Below are positions 24,635 to 34,314 of a DNA stretch of 64,000 nt, piece by piece. The stretch comes from Paenibacillus sp. TCA20. GTDB lineage: Bacteria; Bacillota; Bacilli; Paenibacillales; Paenibacillaceae. The number at the start of each line of letters is the position of its first letter. Positions within the stretch are counted from its first letter, which is position 1. The stretch is from positions 310,001 to 374,000 of the forward strand of contig NZ_BBIW01000003.1 of the NCBI RefSeq assembly GCF_000732325.1. The letters are read 5' to 3'. The position numbers and the translations under genes were made by a program. The notes under the pieces are model-generated. The model saw only the letters and a program-made list of their open reading frames with translations, did not search any database and had not been told where the DNA came from.

Positions 24635-25351
24635 TTAAATCCTGCAGATTTCTACCGGGCATTGCTCGCAGCGGCAAATCTGTTGAAGAACGCTTAATTC
24701 CTTGATCACGATGCAGCCATCATCATATGCCAGAGCGCCTTTCTTGCGCAGCTCAGCGAGCATTCGATTGACACTTTCCCGGGTTGCACCAATCATATTC
24801 GACAGATCCGTATGTGTCATCTTTTTGTTAATCCGAATATCCTTGCCATCCACTTCTCCATAAGTATTTCCGAGCCGGATTAGTGTTGAGCAGAGAGCTC
24901 CCTGCTTGCCGTACATCATAAGATCGCGGAATTTCGTCTGTGTAATTCGATGGTATATACCCATCCATTTCATAAAATCAAGTGCAAATCCGCCGTTGAT
25001 CTCAATGAGCAGCTGAAGCTCTGAGGTTTCTGCATATCCAATCTCGCTCTCTTCCAATACTTCAGCAGAATAGCTGTGCCTAGAAGAGAAGAAGGGGTCG
25101 GCATGACCGATCAAATCCCCGTCCTGATGAATATACATGATTAATTCTTTTCCTTCATCTGTGAATTTCGTAATCTTGATGCGCCCGTGCTTAATAAAAA
25201 ACAGCTTGTCGGCAGGATCCCCCTCCCAGAACAGATGAGAGCCTTTTGGTAATGATCGATACTTCAATAAGTTGAGTAAGAGCTGTTTGTTCTCTGATGT
25301 GAAGCAGCGGATATTGCCTTCTTTTTGTTCAAGTAATGCTAAGTGAGTCAT
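24635..25351 (-). CDS. fnr: Fnr, oxygen-sensing anaerobic regulator (Crp family)
   Basis: A 238-residue Crp/Fnr protein, the same length as Bacillus subtilis Fnr. It has an N-terminal cyclic-nucleotide-like domain, the long dimerisation helix, and a C-terminal HTH (THTDLSNMIGATRESVNRMLAEL). The last residues hold three cysteines in the spacing CxxCxxxxC (RCEQCPVEIC). This matches the C-terminal [4Fe-4S] ligands of Bacillus Fnr rather than the N-terminal cluster of E. coli FNR. It therefore likely activates anaerobic genes when oxygen is absent. It lies divergently upstream of adhE, which has a perfect Fnr site. Confidence 0.92.
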   Translation of the reverse strand: MTHLALLEQKEGNIRCFTSENKQLLLNLLKYRSLPKGSHLFWEGDPADKLFFIKHGRIKITKFTDEGKELIMYIHQDGDLIGHADPFFSSRHSYSAEVLEESEIGYAETSELQLLIEINGGFALDFMKWMGIYHRITQTKFRDLMMYGKQGALCSTLIRLGNTYGEVDGKDIRINKKMTHTDLSNMIGATRESVNRMLAELRKKGALAYDDGCIVIKELSVLQQICRCEQCPVEICRI

Positions 25352-25444
25352 ATGCGATTCCCCCTTGCACTGTTCGATTTACAAGTTCAGTATATACCTT
25401 CGTTAAGAGGGCGGGAGAAGCAAAGTATGGCAAAATTCCAACAT

Positions 25445-25460
25445 TGTGATTCATTTCACT
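25445..25460. promoter_or_regulatory. second, imperfect Fnr-type site between fnr and adhE
   Basis: TGTGATTCATTTCACT differs from TGTGA-N6-TCACA in the last base. It lies exactly 40 bp upstream of the perfect site, about four helix turns. It could be an upstream site for adhE or an autoregulatory site for fnr, whose candidate -10 (TATACT, minus strand) is about 58 bp away. Confidence 0.5.
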
Positions 25461-25484
25461 ATCGAATCCGAAGTTTTTATACAT

Positions 25485-25527
25485 TGTGAATAAATTCACA
25501 AACAAAGAGAATCATGCATGATATGAT
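25485..25527 (+). promoter_or_regulatory. Fnr-dependent promoter of adhE
   Basis: TGTGAATAAATTCACA (25485-25500) is a perfect Fnr palindrome. A -10-like TATGAT (25522-25527) starts 29.5 bp from the palindrome centre, which places the site near -41.5 relative to a start around 25534. This is the class II activator position of Crp/Fnr proteins. The pflB promoter has the same geometry. Confidence 0.8.
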
Positions 25528-25587
25528 GACTTCGTAATCCAATAGAGAGACAAAAAACTCAGAATTTGGGTAGGAGGATGATAGGAG

Positions 25588-28200
25588 ATGGCTGTTAAGA
25601 ACGAGGCTGTATCCAAAGAAGTTACTGCGGCGGAATATATTAATGAGCTGGTAACCAAGGGCAAGAAGGCGCTGGAAGCATTTATGCAATTAGATCAAGA
25701 GGCGGTTGACCGTATTGTTCAGGCGATGGCACTGGCTGGTCTTGATAAGCACATGAATCTAGCCAAGCTGGCTGTGACGGAAACAGGCCGCGGAATTTAT
25801 GAAGACAAGATTATCAAGAATATTTTTGCTACAGAATATGTCTACAACAATATTAAATATGACAAAACGGTCGGCGTCATCGAAGATAATGAGTTTGAGA
25901 ACTATCAAAAAATAGCGGAGCCGGTAGGCGTAATTATGGGGATTACCCCTGTAACCAATCCTACCTCTACAACGATGTTTAAGGCACTGATTGCCATAAA
26001 GACACGAAACCCTATCATATTCGGTTTCCATCCATCGGCACAGAACTCAAGCCGGGAAGCAGCACGCATTCTAAGAGATGCAGCGATCAAAGAAGGCGCA
26101 CCAGCTGATTGTATTCAGTGGATTGACGCCCCGTCGATGGAGAAGACAAACGAGCTGATGAATCATCCGGATGTTGCACTCATTTTGGCTACCGGTGGTG
26201 GAGCGATGGTTAAGGCAGCTTACAGCTGCGGTAAACCGGCACTTGGCGTTGGACCAGGAAATGTTCCTTGCTTTATAGAGAAGACGGCGAATCTTAATCA
26301 AGCAGTGACAGATTTGATCTTATCCAAATCCTTCGATAACGGAATGATCTGTGCATCAGAGCAAGCGGTCATTGTAGAAGAACCCGTCTACGATGAAGTG
26401 AAGAAGAGAATGGTGGCGGATGGCTGCTACTTCGTAACCAAAGATGAAGCGGCGAAATTAACGACTTATGCTATCTCCGCTGACAAATGTGCTGTTAATC
26501 CGAAGATCGTCGGCCAGTCGGCTGTCGATATTGCGAAGATGAGCGGAATCGTCGTTCCAGAGAATACCAAGATTCTGGTTGCTGAGCTGGACGGTGTTGG
26601 AGAAAAATTCCCATTGTCCGCTGAGAAGCTGAGTCCGATTCTGGCCTGCTACAAGGTTAAGACGGTAGAGCAGGGGATAGAACGTGCCGCAGAAATCGTT
26701 TCTTTTGGAGGAATGGGACACTCTTCGGTTATTCATTCAAATGATGATGAAGTGATCAGCCGTTTTGCAGATCATCTCAAGACCTGCCGGATTCTTGTAA
26801 ACTCTCCTTCAACTCACGGTGCAATTGGGGACATCTACAATACCAACTTACCATCATTGACGCTGGGCTGTGGTTCATACGGACGGAATTCAACCTCTTC
26901 GAATGTAACCGCAGTGAATCTAATCAACGTGAAGAGAGTGGCGAGACGTACAGTGAATATGCAATGGTTTAAGGTTCCAAGCAAGGTTTATTTTGAGAAG
27001 GGGGCTACCCAGTATCTTGCGAAAATGCCTGACATTTCTCGCGTACTCATTGTTACAGATTCCATGATGGTGAAACTGGGCTACGTTGATAAAGTGGAGC
27101 ATTACCTGCGCCAGCGCCGCAAGCCTGTGTTCATTGAAGTGTTCTCCGATGTGGAGCCCGACCCTTCAACAACAACCGTAGAGAATGGCACGAAGCTGAT
27201 GAACAGCTTTGAACCGGATTGTATTATTGCGCTCGGCGGCGGATCCCCAATGGATGCGGCCAAGGCGATGTGGCTGTTCTACGAGCATCCTGATGCCGAG
27301 TTTGATCATATGAAACAAAAATTTATGGATATCCGTAAACGGATTTACAAATATCCTAAGCTGGGACAAAAGGCAAAATTTGTGGCGATCCCAACAACCT
27401 CGGGAACAGGCTCAGAAGTAACCTCATTTGCAGTTATTACAGATAAGAATAAAGGGAATACCAAATATCCGCTGGCCGATTACGAGCTGACACCGGATGT
27501 AGCCATTGTAGATCCCGATTTCGTATACAGCCTGCCACGGGTAGCTGTTGCAGATACGGGTATGGATGTACTGACTCACGCGATCGAAGCCTACGTATCT
27601 GTCATGGCAAATGATTATACAGATGGCCTCGCGATCAAAGCGATTCAGCTCGTATTCGAATATCTTGAAGCATCTGCTCTTACGGGAGATAAGCTGGCGA
27701 GAGAGAAAATGCATAACGCATCTACGATTGCCGGAATGGCCTTTGCCAATGCATTCCTTGGTATCAATCACAGTCTTGCTCACAAATGGGGCGGACAGTA
27801 TCACACGGCACATGGACGAACCAATGCCATTCTGATGCCGCATGTTATAAGATACAACGCGAAGAAGCCGACGAAATTCGCATCCTTCCCGAAATATGAT
27901 CATTTCACAGCAGATCTTCGTTATGCCGAAATTGCACGTATCCTGGGATTACCTGCGAATACGACAGAAGAAGGGGTTAACAGCCTGATTCAGGCAATAC
28001 GTGATTTGAATAAGAAGCTCGGTATCCCGGCTTCGTTCCAGGAGCTTGGCTTTGATCCGAAGGATTTTGAAGCAAGAGTCGATTATTTGGCAGACCGGGC
28101 ATTTGAAGATCAGTGTACTACTGCGAATCCGAAGCTGCCACTTGTCAGTGAGCTGGCAGATGTGTACCGGAATGCTTTCTATGGAAGATTTGATAAATAA
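25588..28200 (+). CDS. adhE: bifunctional acetaldehyde-CoA/alcohol dehydrogenase
   Basis: Reduces acetyl-CoA to acetaldehyde and then ethanol with two NADH, regenerating NAD+ without oxygen. The 870 residues comprise an N-terminal CoA-acylating aldehyde dehydrogenase (about 1-440, catalytic Cys near 255 in NGMICASEQ) and a C-terminal iron-dependent alcohol dehydrogenase (about 455-870). The latter has GGGSPMDAAKAMW, IPTTSGTGSEVT and the His-rich metal site NHSLAHKWGGQYHTAHGRTN. The length matches the family. AGGAGGATGATAGGAG precedes the ATG. The promoter has a perfect Fnr site, and a strong terminator follows, so it is monocistronic. Confidence 0.96.
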   Translation: MAVKNEAVSKEVTAAEYINELVTKGKKALEAFMQLDQEAVDRIVQAMALAGLDKHMNLAKLAVTETGRGIYEDKIIKNIFATEYVYNNIKYDKTVGVIEDNEFENYQKIAEPVGVIMGITPVTNPTSTTMFKALIAIKTRNPIIFGFHPSAQNSSREAARILRDAAIKEGAPADCIQWIDAPSMEKTNELMNHPDVALILATGGGAMVKAAYSCGKPALGVGPGNVPCFIEKTANLNQAVTDLILSKSFDNGMICASEQAVIVEEPVYDEVKKRMVADGCYFVTKDEAAKLTTYAISADKCAVNPKIVGQSAVDIAKMSGIVVPENTKILVAELDGVGEKFPLSAEKLSPILACYKVKTVEQGIERAAEIVSFGGMGHSSVIHSNDDEVISRFADHLKTCRILVNSPSTHGAIGDIYNTNLPSLTLGCGSYGRNSTSSNVTAVNLINVKRVARRTVNMQWFKVPSKVYFEKGATQYLAKMPDISRVLIVTDSMMVKLGYVDKVEHYLRQRRKPVFIEVFSDVEPDPSTTTVENGTKLMNSFEPDCIIALGGGSPMDAAKAMWLFYEHPDAEFDHMKQKFMDIRKRIYKYPKLGQKAKFVAIPTTSGTGSEVTSFAVITDKNKGNTKYPLADYELTPDVAIVDPDFVYSLPRVAVADTGMDVLTHAIEAYVSVMANDYTDGLAIKAIQLVFEYLEASALTGDKLAREKMHNASTIAGMAFANAFLGINHSLAHKWGGQYHTAHGRTNAILMPHVIRYNAKKPTKFASFPKYDHFTADLRYAEIARILGLPANTTEEGVNSLIQAIRDLNKKLGIPASFQELGFDPKDFEARVDYLADRAFEDQCTTANPKLPLVSELADVYRNAFYGRFDK

Positions 28201-28225
28201 CCGTGTTCTTCATCGTAAATGGTGA

Positions 28226-28275
28226 AGCTGTGCTGAGCAGAAGGAATTTCCTTCGTTCAGCACGGCTTTTTTTTC
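28226..28275 (+). terminator. terminator of adhE
   Basis: A stem of nearly 20 bp (AGCTGTGCTGA... with ...TCAGCACGGCT) followed by eight T. Confidence 0.93.
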
Positions 28276-28354
28276 GTATGCTTGTTCCGCACAATATAGG
28301 AATGGGAAGCATGACTACAACAGTAAAAATAAAATGGAGTAACAGGCTTAACTT

Positions 28355-28397
28355 TGTGATATTCATCACATAATTAATGTGATCTGTATAATATAAT
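28355..28397 (+). promoter_or_regulatory. Fnr-dependent promoter of pflBA
   Basis: TGTGATATTCATCACA (28355-28370) is a perfect Fnr palindrome. TATAAT at 28392-28397 starts 29.5 bp from its centre, the same spacing as at adhE, which places the site near -41.5. The transcript would have a leader of about 220 nt before the pflB ATG. The gap 28276-28625 holds no ORF. Its 3' part is AT-rich with TGTG-like motifs but no clear secondary structure. Confidence 0.82.
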
Positions 28398-28625
28398 TTG
28401 AAATGTAAGAGAGAAGAAATCCATTTCATAGAACCCAAAAGGCAATTTCACTTCCCTATAAAGAGTGGAGAGAAGGGGAGTGAGCAGGCAGATTAGTGAA
28501 AATAATCACAAATAACCTTACCACAATAACAGAGCCGAGGGAGAAAGAGTAACAGCAGGGATGGAATTTCGTACCTGCCTTCATGATCTGTCTAGTGTAA
28601 CCACGAATCTATTGGAGGGATTACC

Positions 28626-30887
28626 ATGGCGGTAACCGAAAAAGAAATGCAAAACGTACAATCCGGCTGGAGAAGCTTCAAGTCCGGAAAATGGACAAAA
28701 GAGGTTAATGTTAATAACTTTTTAGAGAAAAACCTCATTCCGTATGAGGGTGACGAGAGCTTTTTGACAGGTGCGACAGACAATACAAAAGCGCTGTGGG
28801 AGATCGTTATGGATCTAACCAAGAAAGAGAGAGATAACGGCGGAGTACTGGATGTGGATGTCAACACCCCTTCAACAATTGTATCCCATCAGCCTGGATA
28901 CTTGGATAAAGAGAAGGAGCAGATTGTCGGCGTTCAGACGGATGCACCATTTAAGCGTTCCATTCAGCCGTTTGGCGGTATCAAGATGATGATCGATGCT
29001 TGTGAAGCCTATGGCTTTAAGCTTCCTGAGCCGATTATTGAAATGTTCACCACGATCAGAAAAACACATAACCAAGGGGTATTTGATGCCTATACGAGTG
29101 AAATGAGAAATGCGCGGCGAGCCGGCATCATCACAGGCCTGCCAGATGCCTACGGCCGCGGACGTATTATCGGTGACTACCGAAGAGCAGCGCTGTATGG
29201 AATTGACTTTTTAATCAAGGACAAGATGAGAGAGCAGGCTGAGCTGGAAGTTGATGTGATCGATGAAGATGTCATCCGGCTTCGTGAAGAATTGTCTGAA
29301 CAGATACGAGCGCTGAAAGAGCTGAAGCAGCTTGGTGAAATGCACGGATTCGATATTTCCGGTCCTGCACGTAATGCCAAAGAAGCCTTCCAATGGGTTT
29401 ACTTCGCTTATCTGGCAGCAATTAAAGAGCAAAATGGTGCAGCGATGTCACTTGGACGTGTCTCTTCCTTCCTGGATATCTATATCCAGAGAGACCTTAT
29501 AGAAGGAACACTGACTGAAGAGGAAGCACAAGAGCTGGTGGATCATTTTGTCATGAAGCTGAGAATTGTAAAATTCCTGCGTACACCGGATTATAACGAG
29601 CTGTTCAGTGGAGATCCAACATGGGTCACGGAATCCATTGGCGGCATGGGGATGGATGGCAAGACACGCGTCACGAAGAACAGCTTCCGCTTCCTGCATA
29701 CGCTGTACAATCTCGGACCCGCACCAGAGCCAAACTTGACGGTGCTATGGTCAGAGCAGCTGCCAGAAGGGTTCAAGAAGTACTGCGCCAAGGTATCTAT
29801 CGAAACCAGTTCCATTCAATATGAGAATGACGATCTGATGCGTCCGATCTATGGAGACGATTACGGTATTGCCTGCTGCGTATCTGCAATGCGGATCGGG
29901 AAGCAGATGCAATTCTTCGGTGCACGTGCGAACCTTGCTAAGGCGCTGCTGTATGCAATTAACGGCGGTAAAGACGAGAAATCAGGAGCCCAGGTGGGTC
30001 CAGAGTATCCGCCAATTACATCTGAAGTACTGAACTATGACGAGGTTATGAAACGCTTCAAGCCGATGATGGAGTGGCTCGCGAAGCTGTATATGAACAC
30101 GCTGAACGTGATTCACTATATGCATGATAAATACAGCTACGAACGGATTGAAATGGCGCTGCATGATCGTGACATTCTGCGGACGATGGCCTGCGGTATC
30201 GCTGGACTGTCTGTAGCAGCCGATTCGCTTAGTGCCATCAAGTATGCAACGGTTCGCCCCATCCGCAACGAGAATGGAATTGCCGTGGATTTCGTTATAG
30301 AAGGCGAGTATCCTTGCTACGGTAATAACGACGACAAGGTAGACCAGATCGCAGTGGAGCTTGTCGAGTCCTTCATGACGATGATCCGCAAGCACAAAGC
30401 CTATCGCAATGCGATGCCGACACAATCGGTACTGACGATTACATCGAATGTTGTGTATGGCAAGAAGACGGGTACGACCCCGGATGGACGTAAAGCAGGA
30501 GAGCCTTTTGCCCCAGGAGCGAATCCAATGCACGGACGCGATAAAAAAGGCGCACTGGCTTCCCTCAGTTCCGTTGCCAAACTGCCTTACGAACACAGCC
30601 TGGATGGTATTTCCAACACCTTCTCGATCATTCCGAAGGCACTTGGCAAAGAGGAAGAAGCCCGTAAGACCAACCTGACAGCAATGATGGACGGATATTT
30701 TGGAAGTGGAGCCCATCACTTGAATGTCAATGTCTTTAATCGAGAGCAGCTGATTGATGCAATGGAGCACCCTGAGAATTATCCACAGCTGACCGTACGG
30801 GTATCGGGTTATGCGGTTAACTTTATCAAACTGACACGTGAGCAGCAGCTTGATGTTATTAACCGGACATTCCACGGCAATATGTAA
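28626..30887 (+). CDS. pflB: pyruvate formate-lyase
   Basis: Splits pyruvate and CoA into acetyl-CoA and formate by a glycyl radical mechanism. The 753-residue enzyme has the adjacent catalytic cysteines in GIACCVSAM (about residues 417-418) and the C-terminal glycine-radical loop [10 protein letters not shown] (about residue 728). GGAGGG lies nine bases before the ATG. It is transcribed with pflA, whose activating enzyme it needs, and its promoter carries an Fnr site. Together with adhE it gives formate and ethanol under anaerobic conditions. Confidence 0.97.
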   Translation: MAVTEKEMQNVQSGWRSFKSGKWTKEVNVNNFLEKNLIPYEGDESFLTGATDNTKALWEIVMDLTKKERDNGGVLDVDVNTPSTIVSHQPGYLDKEKEQIVGVQTDAPFKRSIQPFGGIKMMIDACEAYGFKLPEPIIEMFTTIRKTHNQGVFDAYTSEMRNARRAGIITGLPDAYGRGRIIGDYRRAALYGIDFLIKDKMREQAELEVDVIDEDVIRLREELSEQIRALKELKQLGEMHGFDISGPARNAKEAFQWVYFAYLAAIKEQNGAAMSLGRVSSFLDIYIQRDLIEGTLTEEEAQELVDHFVMKLRIVKFLRTPDYNELFSGDPTWVTESIGGMGMDGKTRVTKNSFRFLHTLYNLGPAPEPNLTVLWSEQLPEGFKKYCAKVSIETSSIQYENDDLMRPIYGDDYGIACCVSAMRIGKQMQFFGARANLAKALLYAINGGKDEKSGAQVGPEYPPITSEVLNYDEVMKRFKPMMEWLAKLYMNTLNVIHYMHDKYSYERIEMALHDRDILRTMACGIAGLSVAADSLSAIKYATVRPIRNENGIAVDFVIEGEYPCYGNNDDKVDQIAVELVESFMTMIRKHKAYRNAMPTQSVLTITSNVVYGKKTGTTPDGRKAGEPFAPGANPMHGRDKKGALASLSSVAKLPYEHSLDGISNTFSIIPKALGKEEEARKTNLTAMMDGYFGSGAHHLNVNVFNREQLIDAMEHPENYPQLTVRVSGYAVNFIKLTREQQLDVINRTFHGNM

Positions 30888-30960
30888 CAGCTAACTGCTA
30901 GCTACTCAACAATCTGCACAGACGCACAAAGCGGATGCGATAGGAAAAGGGATGGTATAA

Positions 30961-31704
30961 ATGGTCAAAGGTCATGTACATTCACTAGAAACATTTGGTA
31001 CGGTTGATGGTCCCGGCATCCGCTTCGTGCTGTTCATGCAGGGATGTCTGCTGAAATGCCAGTACTGTCATAACCCTGACACCTGGGCACTGGATGGCGG
31101 GAACGCAATGTCACTGGAAGAGGTGATCGCTGAGATTGAGCCTTATATTCATTATTATAAGAGCTCTGGTGGAGGCTTGACTGTCTCTGGCGGTGAACCT
31201 ACGCTTCAAGCGGCCTTTGTTACTCAGCTGTTCCGCGAGGTCAAGGATCGCTGGAATCTGCATACGACGCTGGATACGAACGGATTTAATGATATGGATC
31301 GTATAGATGAGCTCCTTAAGGTAACGGATCTTGTGCTGCTCGATCTGAAGCATATCGATAATGAGAAGCATGAGCGCCTGACAGGCAAATCGAATGTAAG
31401 AATGCTGGAGACGGCACGCTGGTTATCGGAACATGGCAAGCAGATGTGGATCCGCCATGTGTATGTTCCTGGCATTCATCATGATGAGAAGGATCTGCTT
31501 AATCTGGGCAGGTTTATAGGAACACTGGATGGAGTAGAAAAATTTGAGATTCTTCCCTATCATCAAATGGGAATTTATAAATGGAAGCTGCTAGGCAAAG
31601 AATATCCCCTTGAGGGTGTCCCCTCTCCTGAACAAGCGGAAATAGACCGTGCTTATCGTCTCATTGAGACGGGACGCAAGGAAGCAAGCAAGATCGAAAT
31701 TTGA
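30961..31704 (+). CDS. pflA: pyruvate formate-lyase activating enzyme
   Basis: A radical S-adenosylmethionine enzyme that installs the glycyl radical in PflB. The 247-residue protein has the CxxxCxxC cluster motif in GCLLKCQYCHNPDTW near residue 30, and SGGGLTVSGGEP, the SAM-binding GGE motif. The N-terminal GTVDGPGIRF is typical of PflA. It follows pflB by 73 nt with AGGGATGG upstream and ends before a perfect terminator, so pflB-pflA form one operon. Confidence 0.96.
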   Translation: MVKGHVHSLETFGTVDGPGIRFVLFMQGCLLKCQYCHNPDTWALDGGNAMSLEEVIAEIEPYIHYYKSSGGGLTVSGGEPTLQAAFVTQLFREVKDRWNLHTTLDTNGFNDMDRIDELLKVTDLVLLDLKHIDNEKHERLTGKSNVRMLETARWLSEHGKQMWIRHVYVPGIHHDEKDLLNLGRFIGTLDGVEKFEILPYHQMGIYKWKLLGKEYPLEGVPSPEQAEIDRAYRLIETGRKEASKIEI

Positions 31705-31723
31705 TAAACGTGTCGTAATAACG

Positions 31724-31755
31724 AACTCCCTTCTAACATGAGAAGGGAGTTTTTA
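31724..31755 (+). terminator. terminator of pflBA
   Basis: AACTCCCTTCT and AGAAGGGAGTT form a perfect 11-bp stem with a 6-nt loop, then TTT. Confidence 0.93.
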
Positions 31756-31890
31756 CGTATTTTTCGAGGATTTTATCCCTCGATCTTTAAATTGTAGTCC
31801 TATCGGACACACAGCAATGTTTTTATAATGAAAATTGTAAAGCAAGTAAGTTACATACAATACAAGCTCATAGAAAGCGGGGGCAAACGA

Positions 31891-33273
31891 ATGTTGAAGA
31901 AAAAGTTTGGTTCTATGATGTCGTTAATGCTGGCAGTGTCACTGACACTGGCAGGCTGTGGAGGCAGCACTAATACGGAAACACCTGCTGCGGAGCCTGG
32001 AACGTCTGGCGAAACACCGCCGGCAGCTTCGGCTGAGCCGTTTGAAATGACACTTCGGCATACGCAGGTCGGTGCGGACAAGGAACGCCGGCTTGCGATC
32101 CTGCAGGACGTGGTTAAGAAGGTGGAGGGGGAAGTCGAAGGCGCATCTTTTACCCTGGATGGAGTTGATTCTGACGTTAACCGCAAAGAAAAGCTGCGGG
32201 GCGAAATGGCTGCAGGTAATCCGCCGGATATCTTCGACCTGTTCGGCAGCCCAGATGCGAAGGTATACGCCAAAGAAGGCATGCTTCTCAATCTGACACC
32301 GATTCTTGAAGAGCTCGGAATTCAGGATAAATTCTCTTCACTTGAGCCGTTCACTTATGAAGGCAATGTATATGGTCTGCCGGTCGGAGGATCTGGCGAA
32401 GGGTTTTTCTACAACAAGGAATATTATGAGTCGAAGGGATGGCAGCCGCCGGCTACCTTTGCCGAATTTGAGCAGCAGCTGGCTGATATTAAGGCAGATG
32501 GCAAAGTGCCGCTGGCTGGAGCTTCGAAGGCAGGCTGGGTACCTCTTATGCTGACGAACCATCTCTGGTCGCGATACGCAGGCTCTGATATTACAAACAA
32601 GTTTGTTACCGGCGAAGCGGCTTGGACCGATCCGGGTGTTGTCAAGGCCTTTGCTAAGCATCAGGAATGGGTTGATAAAGAGTACTTCAAGAAGGGCGAG
32701 CTTGGATTTGAGTATGCGGAATATACGACGCAGTTCACGAGCGGTGAAGCTATCCTGATGTATGACGGTACATGGAAATCCTCCGTATTCAAGGAAGGGC
32801 AGTCTGGTGAAGGCTTGATCGGAAAGGTTGGATTCTTCAACTTGCCTCCTGTTGATGGAGGAGTCGGAGACCAAACCTCTCTCATGCGCGATGTGAATAA
32901 CGGATATGGCTTTGCAGCTTCGGTTGCGGACGATCCACAGAAGCTCGCAGCAGTGAAATCCTTCATCAAGAATATGTTTAATGAAGAAATGCAAATTAGA
33001 GGTCTGGTTGAAGACGGTGTACTGCCGGCTATGAAATTCGATGAAGCTGTACTAACCGAAAGTATTACCGATGATTTGATGAAGGAGATCGTTGCTGTCC
33101 TTAATGCTTCCGCTACTTCTTTCCCTGCATTTGACTCGCTTGTTCAAGCGGATGTAACGACTGAGATCAGTAATATTCAGATTCAGAAGCTGATTGGCGG
33201 CCAAACGACCCCTGAGCAAATGGCAGAGGATCTGCAGAAAGTTCAAGAAGAAGCAAACGCAGCAGTGGAATAA
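31891..33273 (+). CDS. sugar ABC transporter substrate-binding lipoprotein
   Basis: A 460-residue extracellular solute-binding protein of the carbohydrate (family 1) type. It has a signal peptide ending in lipobox LTLAGCGG (Cys about 22), then an acidic linker (TETPAAEPG), and the periplasmic-binding fold: NPPDIFDLFGSP, YGLPVGGSGEGFFYNKEYYESKGW and a C-terminal QIQKLIGGQTTPEQMAEDLQ helix. It captures a sugar or oligosaccharide outside the membrane for the two permeases downstream. ATG at 31891 is chosen, the frame upstream lacking a ribosome site. The matching ATPase is not in this window, and such systems often share an MsmX-type ATPase. Confidence 0.9.
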   Translation: MLKKKFGSMMSLMLAVSLTLAGCGGSTNTETPAAEPGTSGETPPAASAEPFEMTLRHTQVGADKERRLAILQDVVKKVEGEVEGASFTLDGVDSDVNRKEKLRGEMAAGNPPDIFDLFGSPDAKVYAKEGMLLNLTPILEELGIQDKFSSLEPFTYEGNVYGLPVGGSGEGFFYNKEYYESKGWQPPATFAEFEQQLADIKADGKVPLAGASKAGWVPLMLTNHLWSRYAGSDITNKFVTGEAAWTDPGVVKAFAKHQEWVDKEYFKKGELGFEYAEYTTQFTSGEAILMYDGTWKSSVFKEGQSGEGLIGKVGFFNLPPVDGGVGDQTSLMRDVNNGYGFAASVADDPQKLAAVKSFIKNMFNEEMQIRGLVEDGVLPAMKFDEAVLTESITDDLMKEIVAVLNASATSFPAFDSLVQADVTTEISNIQIQKLIGGQTTPEQMAEDLQKVQEEANAAVE

Positions 33274-33341
33274 AGAGGCTTAAGCACCGTTACCATTCAT
33301 AATCGTGATCAGCATAAAACGATAAAATAACAGGACTGCTT

Positions 33342-33369
33342 ACCCCGGATCAGCGTCCGGGGTTTTTTT
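33342..33369 (+). terminator. hairpin/terminator between the binding protein and permease genes
   Basis: ACCCCGGA and TCCGGGGT form a perfect 8-bp stem followed by seven T. Because the genes on both sides belong to one transporter, it probably reduces expression of the permeases relative to the binding protein. Confidence 0.85.
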
Positions 33370-33429
33370 ACACACTAATATGGTATGAGACTGTACATTA
33401 TTGGCTCTTCCATGGGAGGCTGTTGGCAC

Positions 33430-34314
33430 ATGAACAAATCACTCAAGAACCCTTGGGTATACTCCATGTTTATATTACCTGCCTTGATATTGTTTATATT
33501 GTTTTTTATTTATCCGATCTTGAATTCGATATACTACAGCTTTACCAGCTGGAATGGCGTATCTGAGAATCCGAAATTTATTGGGTTCGAAAATTATATA
33601 AAAGCATTTGGAGATGAGAGATTCTGGGAGTCGGCATTGAATAACGGATGGTTTATTCTTTTTTCGTGCGGTATTCAGGTTCCGCTGATTGTGCTCTTCT
33701 CTCTTCTCATTGCGAATGTGAAGCGGCTTAAAGGCCTTTACAAAACGGCGGTGTTCCTTCCCTCCATTATGTCTACAGCAGTTATAGGGATTCTGTGGGG
33801 CTTCATCTATGAACCGAATATCGGCTTGTTCAATCAGATATTGGGGTTGTTTGGCATCGAGCCGATCTACTGGCTGTCAGACGAGAAATACGCGATGTTC
33901 TCCATCCTGCTGACAAATGCCTGGCAATGGACTGGCTTCTACATCATCATGGTTCTCGCAGCGATTCTCGCCATTCCGCGTGATCTGGATGAAGCAGCTG
34001 AGATTGATGGAGCAAACCGGCTGCAAAGAGCATTATCCATAACACTGCCGCTCATCAAGCCTATCATTTCTGTTGTCATTATGCTGTCGATTGCAGGTGC
34101 AATGAAGGCAGCAGATATCGTCATTGTCATGACAAAAGGCGGTCCAGCCGGGTCCACAGACGTGCTAGCAACCTACATGATCAAATATGCGATCACGAAT
34201 TTTAAATACGGCTATGGAAATACCATCGCTGTCCTTATCTTTGTATTTACACTCATTCTGACGGCTCTCTATCAAGTCATGATCGCCCGCCGAAGTGAAA
34301 GGATTGAATACTAA
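33430..34314 (+). CDS. sugar ABC transporter permease 1
   Basis: A 294-residue inner-membrane permease of the MalF/UgpA type. It has an N-terminal hydrophobic segment (YSMFILPALILFILFFIYP), about six membrane segments, and the EAA loop EAAEIDGANRLQRALSITLPLI near residue 200 where the ATPase docks. ATG at 33430 follows GGGAGG by 10 nt. An in-frame start at 33385 adds 15 unsupported residues. The gene ends in the start codon of the next permease (TAATG overlap), so the two are coupled. Confidence 0.92.
   Translation: MNKSLKNPWVYSMFILPALILFILFFIYPILNSIYYSFTSWNGVSENPKFIGFENYIKAFGDERFWESALNNGWFILFSCGIQVPLIVLFSLLIANVKRLKGLYKTAVFLPSIMSTAVIGILWGFIYEPNIGLFNQILGLFGIEPIYWLSDEKYAMFSILLTNAWQWTGFYIIMVLAAILAIPRDLDEAAEIDGANRLQRALSITLPLIKPIISVVIMLSIAGAMKAADIVIVMTKGGPAGSTDVLATYMIKYAITNFKYGYGNTIAVLIFVFTLILTALYQVMIARRSERIEY

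Noticed and set aside
29982..30875. 297-codon minus-strand frame inside pflB
   Set aside because: Shadow of the pflB codon pattern. pflB is complete with catalytic Cys and glycine-radical motifs.
31851..32994. Minus-strand frames under the sugar-binding protein gene
   Set aside because: Shadows of a conserved binding protein with a clear signal peptide and lipobox.
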